This document shows positions 36,963 through 41,623 of a stretch of DNA of 41,623 bases, one piece after another. The notes below the pieces were generated by a model. That model made no database searches, was not told the origin of the DNA, and worked only from the letters and a program-made list of their open reading frames with translations. Origin of the DNA: Candidatus Coatesiibacteriota bacterium (GTDB lineage: Bacteria; RBG-13-66-14; B26-G2; WVWN01; G020348885); contig CP070755.1 of the NCBI GenBank assembly GCA_020348885.1, positions 949,261 through 990,883 of the forward strand, read 5' to 3'. Position numbers and translations under genes: made by a program. Within the stretch, counting starts at the first letter, position 1; each line of letters opens with the position of its first letter.

Positions 36963-37005
36963 GGTTTACACGGAGGTGGTGATAAGACTTAATAGGACGT
37001 AAACC
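36963..37005 (+). promoter_or_regulatory. Inverted repeat overlapping a possible promoter, upstream of the unknown 695-residue gene
   Basis: GGTTTAC (36963-36969) and GTAAACC (36999-37005) are perfect inverted arms 29 bases apart, extendable by two G-T pairs. TTTACA (36965-36970), within and one base past the first arm, and CTTAAT (36988-36993) are 17 bases apart and could be -35 and -10 boxes, with the second arm near the start point. It may be an operator, an RNA stem or chance. Confidence 0.35.
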
Positions 37006-37026
37006 TTCTAGGTAAATCTATCGAAG

Positions 37027-39114
37027 ATGGTTAATCGAGGGGTGAGTTCTGTGTTAATTAACGGAAACTGTTCGAGTTTAATTATTATTACCAGCCCGAG
37101 TGATACCGGATATAGAGGACGTTGTATCGATCCGTTCGCTAATTCCGCCTGCCTTATAACCGAGGACGAAAAAAAGAAGTGCGAAGAAGGCTTTTTTTGT
37201 TGTTATTTCTCCGAGCTTTATTCTGAGTATCATTATTTCTGCCACCGGGATATCTGGCGCCGTTTCATCAAACCCCATGAGAACGGTCTGGACCTAATTT
37301 TATTCTGCTACCTTTCCGGTAACAAGGAACTCGTCGCGTCGGGTTTCTTCGGCGATATAGCGTCCGGTTCCGCTTACAGGGATATTAACGCCGGCCGTTT
37401 CGTAAAAGACGTCGAAGGGGACTACAGATACATCGTCGGAGCGCAGGACGGTTCGGTTCGCTTCCCGTACGATATTCTGTTACCCAAGTTGAATTCGATT
37501 TCGCCGGCCGGTTTTATCAGGACGGTTTCGGACGAGGAGATGATATCGGTTCTTAAAAAAGCGCGGTCCGTCATCGAACGTATTGAGAATTCGGCCGACG
37601 CGGAAGCGGTAAAGCGTATAGACGGTGCTATCGACGTGATATCGGAAACCGTTCGGGCGGCGGCGCCGTACCGCCGCGAGGGCGCGGTGTCGGTGGAACT
37701 GGCCGATTGGCTGCGGGAGCTGTTCGACGATACCGAGGAGATACCGGTAACCGATCTTAAAACCCAGGTATCTGAGTTACAGGACAGGGCTGCAACGACC
37801 GAGGACCCGCGGCACTTCCTCGTTGCGTCTAAGCTTCAATTTCGGAACGGCGATTATAAGTACGTTCTAAGCCTGGCCAATTTCTGTTATTTCTACGGAC
37901 ATAAACTCAAGAAAGGACAGGATTACGGGGGTGCCAAAAGGGCTTTCGCCGAAGCTGTTAAGTTGTACTTACTGGACCCGGTAGAGAAGAATTGGAAGAA
38001 GGACTACATAGAAAAATGCGTCGGCGAGTTCCTGAAACTCACGGCTTTCGACGTAGCCGACGAGTATGGCGAGGAACAAAGCTTCGAGGATTTCTTCACC
38101 GTTATGACGGACAAGGTCGGGCTGTTGGAAGACCATATACCGATAGAGGATTTGGGCAGGCGTATCGAAATCCAGTATTACTCGTCGCGCCTGGAAAGAT
38201 TCTGGGATCGGGGCGATACGGAAGGTTATATCGCCTTCTTCACGGGGAACGTAGCGGGGCGGCCGTTCGAGGATAGCATTAAACAGGCTCTGGCGGCGCG
38301 TTATTATCAGCTTCTCGCGAAAGATTTAGAGCAGCAGGGTACCGACGATACGTTGACGAAAGCGGCGGAATACAGGCGCGTCGCCGCGAACAAACAACGA
38401 AACCGCAGCGACGGCTCGTTTACCGTATCCGCTCACGAGGACTTAATCGAGATGAACAAGGACCTCGCGCTGGTCGCGTATCGGCAAGGCGACATCTCGA
38501 AGTTCCTCGAACGCATCGACGAGGCTATAGATACGGCTCGCCGGGTTTACGAGTCCGAGCCGACGCGACGTCGGAGGGAGAACGTATATTTCCTCGAGGG
38601 GTTGAAGTACCGCAACCTGGCCAAGAAATCCGATGTACCGGCCGGCGCCGAAGTCGCCGGCGGGCAGACCGCCCGTGCACATACCGCTATTGAAGGGTTT
38701 AAGACGGGTGTTATCGATGAAAGGATCATTTCGGCCGTTCTATCCAGCGACGGGACATCCGGTTTCGCAGAAGCATTGGATATAACGAGAAAGCTCCTGA
38801 ACGAAACAGAACGGGCAATACTTGAGGCGCCGTCCGGCGTGAGCGAGGGGTTTCCGCTATCGGTTTTATCCGTAGCGCTTTCGTTCTGTCTTGTTGACGA
38901 AGTCGGCGAAGAAGAACTCTGGGAATTCATAGGCGAAGTGGCCGAGTGCCGGACGGCGTTTCCCGGTTCCCCGGCCGTGCGAATCGCCGAGGTGGTAGCG
39001 GCGTGGTACCTTTGTCGTATTTTCGGTTTGGCGGGTGCGCGGAGTGAGCAGGATAACCTGCGTTCGGCCGTACGACGCGCGGTAGAAAACGCGTTGGGGC
39101 GGGGCGTCGTTTAA
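37027..39114 (+). CDS. Protein of unknown function, 695 residues (Cys-rich N-terminal domain, helical TPR-like body)
   Basis: I do not recognise this protein. Residues 1-100 hold eight cysteines (15, 33, 42, 52, 58, 59, 72, 94). Residues about 87-170 (GLDLILFCYLSG, ELVASGFFGDI, SVRFPYDILLP, then PAGFIRTVSDEEMISVL) loosely recall PUA/EVE-like folds, where a strand pattern is followed by a YPYR-like and a SxEE-like segment; this is only a hint. From about 250 to 690 it is mostly charged amphipathic helices resembling degenerate TPRs. There is no signal peptide and no membrane span. The ATG at 37027 is used, but a GTG at 37051 has a better spaced GAGGGG upstream. The 5' part is richer in A and T than the neighbours. 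Intact frame; neighbours are accC and comB. Confidence 0.7.
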   Translation: MVNRGVSSVLINGNCSSLIIITSPSDTGYRGRCIDPFANSACLITEDEKKKCEEGFFCCYFSELYSEYHYFCHRDIWRRFIKPHENGLDLILFCYLSGNKELVASGFFGDIASGSAYRDINAGRFVKDVEGDYRYIVGAQDGSVRFPYDILLPKLNSISPAGFIRTVSDEEMISVLKKARSVIERIENSADAEAVKRIDGAIDVISETVRAAAPYRREGAVSVELADWLRELFDDTEEIPVTDLKTQVSELQDRAATTEDPRHFLVASKLQFRNGDYKYVLSLANFCYFYGHKLKKGQDYGGAKRAFAEAVKLYLLDPVEKNWKKDYIEKCVGEFLKLTAFDVADEYGEEQSFEDFFTVMTDKVGLLEDHIPIEDLGRRIEIQYYSSRLERFWDRGDTEGYIAFFTGNVAGRPFEDSIKQALAARYYQLLAKDLEQQGTDDTLTKAAEYRRVAANKQRNRSDGSFTVSAHEDLIEMNKDLALVAYRQGDISKFLERIDEAIDTARRVYESEPTRRRRENVYFLEGLKYRNLAKKSDVPAGAEVAGGQTARAHTAIEGFKTGVIDERIISAVLSSDGTSGFAEALDITRKLLNETERAILEAPSGVSEGFPLSVLSVALSFCLVDEVGEEELWEFIGEVAECRTAFPGSPAVRIAEVVAAWYLCRIFGLAGARSEQDNLRSAVRRAVENALGRGVV

Positions 39115-39133
39115 ACATCGGGGGTCGGTCGCG

Positions 39134-39877
39134 ACGAAGGCTAAACAATTAGGAATATATACCCTGTTTACTTACGCGGAGGAGCCGCCTGTACCGCTCG
39201 ACGATACGGCGGCTTGCGTCGTAATCGACGTTCTCCGCGCGACGACCACAATGGTAGCGGCGCTGGCGGCGGGTGCGGCCGTCGTTTACCCGGTAGCCGA
39301 CGTCGAACTGGCTTTCGAGCGGCGCGACGAGATGAGGGCCGCCGGCGTTCCCGTGTTGTTAGGCGGCGAGCGCGGCGGTTTTCCGGTTGACGGCTTTGAT
39401 TTGGGGAACTCGCCGATGGAATATACAGCGGAAGTCGTCGCCGGAAAAACGTTGGTTTTGACTACGTCGAACGGCGCGGCGGCGATTGAGGTTATGTCGT
39501 CCGCTCCCACGTTGTTAGCGGCCGGGTTCGTTAATCTGGGAGCGACCGCCGAGTTTATCCTCGACCGCCGGGGTACGGTACTGCTTTGTTGTAGTGGGAA
39601 AGAGGGCCGCCCCGCGAGGGAGGACATTATTTGCGCCGGCGGTATAATTTGTTCCTTGAGGGATTATAATCCCGTTCTGGACGATTGCTCGGGTATAGCC
39701 GCCGATTTGTTTGAACGCGATTACGAGGATATTGAAGGGGTGTTACTGGATCGGGCCGATCATGGACGATACCTTGAGGATATCGGTTTCGTCTCGGATT
39801 TGCCGGCGGCGGCAAGCCTTGACCGTTATCCGATAGTGGTCGGCCGCCGGGACGAAGGCGGTTTCGTTATTATATAG
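39134..39877 (+). CDS. comB: 2-phosphosulfolactate phosphatase (ComB) family protein, no canonical start codon
   Basis: ComB enzymes are magnesium-dependent phosphatases that act on 2-phosphosulfolactate in coenzyme M biosynthesis; bacterial members often have uncertain roles. The frame contains VVIDVLRATTTMVAALAAGA, FDLGNSPMEYTAEVV, LVLTTSNGAAAIEVM and CCSGKEGRPAREDIICAGGI, all family signatures. The first ATG (39251) lies after the conserved VIDVLRATTT motif, so translation must begin upstream. No ATG, GTG or TTG exists in this frame between the preceding stop region and that motif. Candidates are ACG 39134 (reading MKAKQLGIYTLF if decoded as Met, with GGGGG at 39120-39124) and CTG 39164 (with AGGA at 39151-39154). 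The given start is inferred. Length would be 247 or 237 residues, normal for the family. Confidence 0.8.
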   Translation, partial: TKAKQLGIYTLFTYAEEPPVPLDDTAACVVIDVLRATTTMVAALAAGAAVVYPVADVELAFERRDEMRAAGVPVLLGGERGGFPVDGFDLGNSPMEYTAEVVAGKTLVLTTSNGAAAIEVMSSAPTLLAAGFVNLGATAEFILDRRGTVLLCCSGKEGRPAREDIICAGGIICSLRDYNPVLDDCSGIAADLFERDYEDIEGVLLDRADHGRYLEDIGFVSDLPAAASLDRYPIVVGRRDEGGFVII

Positions 39878-39880
39878 CCA

Positions 39881-41329
39881 ATGTTAAGGCGGCCTACATA
39901 TTCGAGTGAATACGAAGGCGCAGGGCCGGCCCCGAAGTCCGGGTTCGATCGGGCGTTGGAGTACGAGGCGGCCGGCCGCGTCGCGACCGCTTGCGCCGAG
40001 TACAAAGCGTACGCGGAAGAGTGCGCCGCCGCCGGCCGATATTCCGAAGCGATTACTTGCTTGCTGAAGGTGGATAATTACGGCTATCTGGACATAGAAG
40101 GCCGCAAACGCCTGGCAGGACTTTACATATTGAACGGCCGGAACGAGAAAGCGGCCGAGGTCTATAAGTCGGCGGCCGAGGATTTGGCGGCGCAGGGCAA
40201 GCCCGACGACGCGTTGGAAACGCTGCGTCGGGCCGTGGCTAAGCTTCCTGACCAGACGTCGTTGATTTACGACCTGGCCCGATTGTACGAAGACCTGGGC
40301 ATATCGGCCCACGCGGTTTCGCTGCTTATGGAGGTTATCCACGACCGTCCCGACGATACCGACGCGATGCTGGCCCTCGCGAATATATACCGAAACCGCA
40401 ACTCGATAGCGGAAGCCGTCGATATGTTGATGCGCGCCGCCGAGGTACACGAACGTCGGGGCGATACGGCGGCCGTGGCGGAGGTTTACCGGTTGGCGCT
40501 GGAATACGTCCCTGACAACCTTGCCGTGTTAAAAAAACTCGTCGATATATATCGTGAACTGGGCGACGACGAACGCGTCGTGGGGTATATGCATATGAGG
40601 GCCCGCGTATGTCTCGACCAGGGTACCAGGGAAAGGGCTCTTAATATCTACGCCGCGATAATGAATCTGGCTCCGGGTGACGAAACGGCGCGTAAGTACG
40701 TGGGCGATTCGGTGCAGTTCGTCTCGGTAATACCTCGGACGGAGAGGCCGGCCGAACGTCCCGCCGAAAGCAAACCGGGACCAGTCGAAGGACTGCCGGC
40801 CGAAAAAGTGGGGGAGGGACCCAAAAGCCTGGAAACGGACGCCGTAGCCGCCGAGACGAAGACGGCCTTTCCGCCGGACAAGCCGGTTCGTACGGCCCAC
40901 GATTTACTCGGTTTCGACCCGGAAAAGGAGTTCGGCGGCGGCGAGGCCGACCCGCAGGTGAACTACGATTTGGGTTTGATATATCTCGAGATGGGGTTGA
41001 CCGAGGCGGGTATCGGGTACCTCCAGGAGGCGAGCCGCGACCCGGCGCTACGGGTACGGGCGTGTAACTTGTTAGGTTTGTCTTTTTTAGAAACGGGTAT
41101 GCCCGAGGTCGCCGTAAAGGAGTTCGAGCGCGGGTTGGAAACGCCCGGGTTAACCGAGGACGAGGTCGTCGGCCTGTCCTACAACTTGGCTACCGCGTAC
41201 GAAGCGGTCGGAAACGTCGAAGCGGCCCTGGACGAGTTGCGCCGCGTCTATTCCATCGATATTAACTACCTTGAAGTAAAAAGAAGATTGGAAGGCCTGA
41301 CGCGGAAGCAGTTGGAACGCCCCGGTTAG
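39881..41329 (+). CDS. Tetratricopeptide repeat protein
   Basis: A 482-residue protein made of two TPR blocks. The first spans about 20-275, with repeats such as FDRALEYEAAGRVATACAEY, LAGLYILNGRNEKAAEVYKS and YDLARLYEDLGISAHAVSLL. A Pro/Glu/Ala-rich linker covers about 285-345. The second block, about 355-475, includes YDLGLIYLEMGLTEAGIGYL and YNLATAYEAVGNVEAALDEL. No signal peptide or membrane span is seen, so it is probably cytoplasmic. TPRs bind other proteins; the partner is unknown. ATG 39881 is three bases after the comB stop, so it likely shares the transcript with comB and perhaps the 695-residue gene. A strong terminator follows. Confidence 0.88.
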   Translation: MLRRPTYSSEYEGAGPAPKSGFDRALEYEAAGRVATACAEYKAYAEECAAAGRYSEAITCLLKVDNYGYLDIEGRKRLAGLYILNGRNEKAAEVYKSAAEDLAAQGKPDDALETLRRAVAKLPDQTSLIYDLARLYEDLGISAHAVSLLMEVIHDRPDDTDAMLALANIYRNRNSIAEAVDMLMRAAEVHERRGDTAAVAEVYRLALEYVPDNLAVLKKLVDIYRELGDDERVVGYMHMRARVCLDQGTRERALNIYAAIMNLAPGDETARKYVGDSVQFVSVIPRTERPAERPAESKPGPVEGLPAEKVGEGPKSLETDAVAAETKTAFPPDKPVRTAHDLLGFDPEKEFGGGEADPQVNYDLGLIYLEMGLTEAGIGYLQEASRDPALRVRACNLLGLSFLETGMPEVAVKEFERGLETPGLTEDEVVGLSYNLATAYEAVGNVEAALDELRRVYSIDINYLEVKRRLEGLTRKQLERPG

Positions 41330-41358
41330 TGGGGTGTAAACCCTTAGGAATAAAGGAG

Positions 41359-41384
41359 AAAAGGCGGCGCGGGAGCCGCCTTTT
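41359..41384. terminator. Bidirectional terminator between the TPR gene and the minus-strand PPC gene
   Basis: AAAAGGCGGC (41359-41368) and GCCGCCTTTT (41375-41384) pair perfectly over ten bases around GCGGGA. The A-run on one side and the T-run on the other make it symmetrical, so it can terminate transcripts coming from both directions. It lies 29 bases after the TPR stop and 29 bases from the minus-strand stop. Confidence 0.9.
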
Positions 41385-41413
41385 ATATTAATCGGTAACC
41401 GTTCGTGTTAACC

Positions 41414-41623
41414 CTACCGAGGCCATACCGCGAGACCGCCACACTCGTCCTTTGGCTCGCGAATCGGCGGGTCGCCTATAAGTTCGATAATAGCCAGCTC
41501 GCAGACGAAGATTTCGCAGCCGGGCAGACAGTGCCCGCCGAAAGCGTTACCGTCGCGGTCCGCGACCGTCAGGTGGCAATGGACGAACGGCTCGCCTTCG
41601 TTCAGGCTGACGTTGCCCGTTAG
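41414..41623 (-). CDS. PPC/DUF296-domain protein, C-terminal part (5' end outside window)
   Basis: Read on the minus strand from the window edge, the frame gives GNVSLNEGEPFVHCHLTVAD, RDGNAFGGHCLPGCEIFVCE and LAIIELIGDP, and it stops at TAG (41416-41414). This is the core of the PPC domain (also DUF296), with its FVHxHxxxxxxxGxxxGGHxxxG pattern. In bacteria it is a small stand-alone trimeric protein, some of which bind metal through these histidines; in plants it accompanies AT-hooks. About 70 residues are present, roughly half the usual protein. The plus-strand frame over the same bases has no family features and is an antisense shadow. Function in this organism is unknown. Confidence 0.85.
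   Translation of the reverse strand, partial: LTGNVSLNEGEPFVHCHLTVADRDGNAFGGHCLPGCEIFVCELAIIELIGDPPIREPKDECGGLAVWPR

Noticed and set aside
41405-41623. A plus-strand open frame of 72 codons starting at 41405 and ending at the window edge
   Set aside because: Its product has no family features, while the minus strand over the same bases encodes the PPC-domain core. It is an antisense shadow.

Overview
The window is a bacterial chromosome segment carrying the universal ribosomal protein / RNA polymerase / translation factor super-cluster, almost entirely on the + strand. It is uninterrupted from a partial tuf at position 1 to rplQ at 32621. The order is tuf(partial)-rpmG-tRNA-Trp-secE-nusG-rplKAJL-rpoBC, rpsL-rpsG-fusA-tuf, rpsJ-rplCDWB-rpsS-rplV-rpsC-rplP-rpmC-rpsQ-rplNXE-rpsN-rpsH-rplFR-rpsE-rplO-secY-adk-map-infA-rpmJ-rpsMKD-rpoA-rplQ. 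The β, str, S10, spc and α operons of E. coli are therefore fused in one run. Nothing points to a cultured species. The DNA is moderately GC-rich, yet ATA is the favoured Ile codon even in EF-Tu, TTG and GTG starts are very common, and zinc-binding (C+) forms of L33, L36, S14 and S4 are used. An uncultured bacterial lineage, perhaps thermophilic or FCB-like, is plausible but not provable from this window.

Region 2 (32.7-37.0 kb) follows a good Rho-independent terminator. It holds a coenzyme-F420:glutamate-ligase-like gene, a nitroreductase and a small membrane hydrolase-like gene packed as one unit. These are followed by efp (translation elongation factor P) and, behind a candidate promoter, accB-accC (acetyl-CoA carboxylase biotin carrier and biotin carboxylase).

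Region 3 (37.0-41.6 kb) holds a 695-residue protein I do not recognise, a ComB-type phosphatase gene without a canonical start codon, and a TPR protein. A symmetrical terminator separates the TPR gene from a convergent minus-strand PPC/DUF296-domain gene cut by the window end.

The most notable points are these. rplO (L15) has an in-frame TGA exactly at codon 6, where other L15 proteins have Leu, directly behind a strong ribosome binding site. Several core proteins carry long charged low-complexity tails: the NusG N-terminus, L10, L22, S5 and L17. rpmD (L30) is missing from its usual place. Two tuf copies lie about 16.6 kb apart as direct repeats, and the window starts inside one of them. rpoB, tuf and accB are preceded by candidate promoter plus hairpin leaders. 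No stretch longer than 300 bases lacks a gene; the longest gap is the 245-base fusA-tuf spacer.
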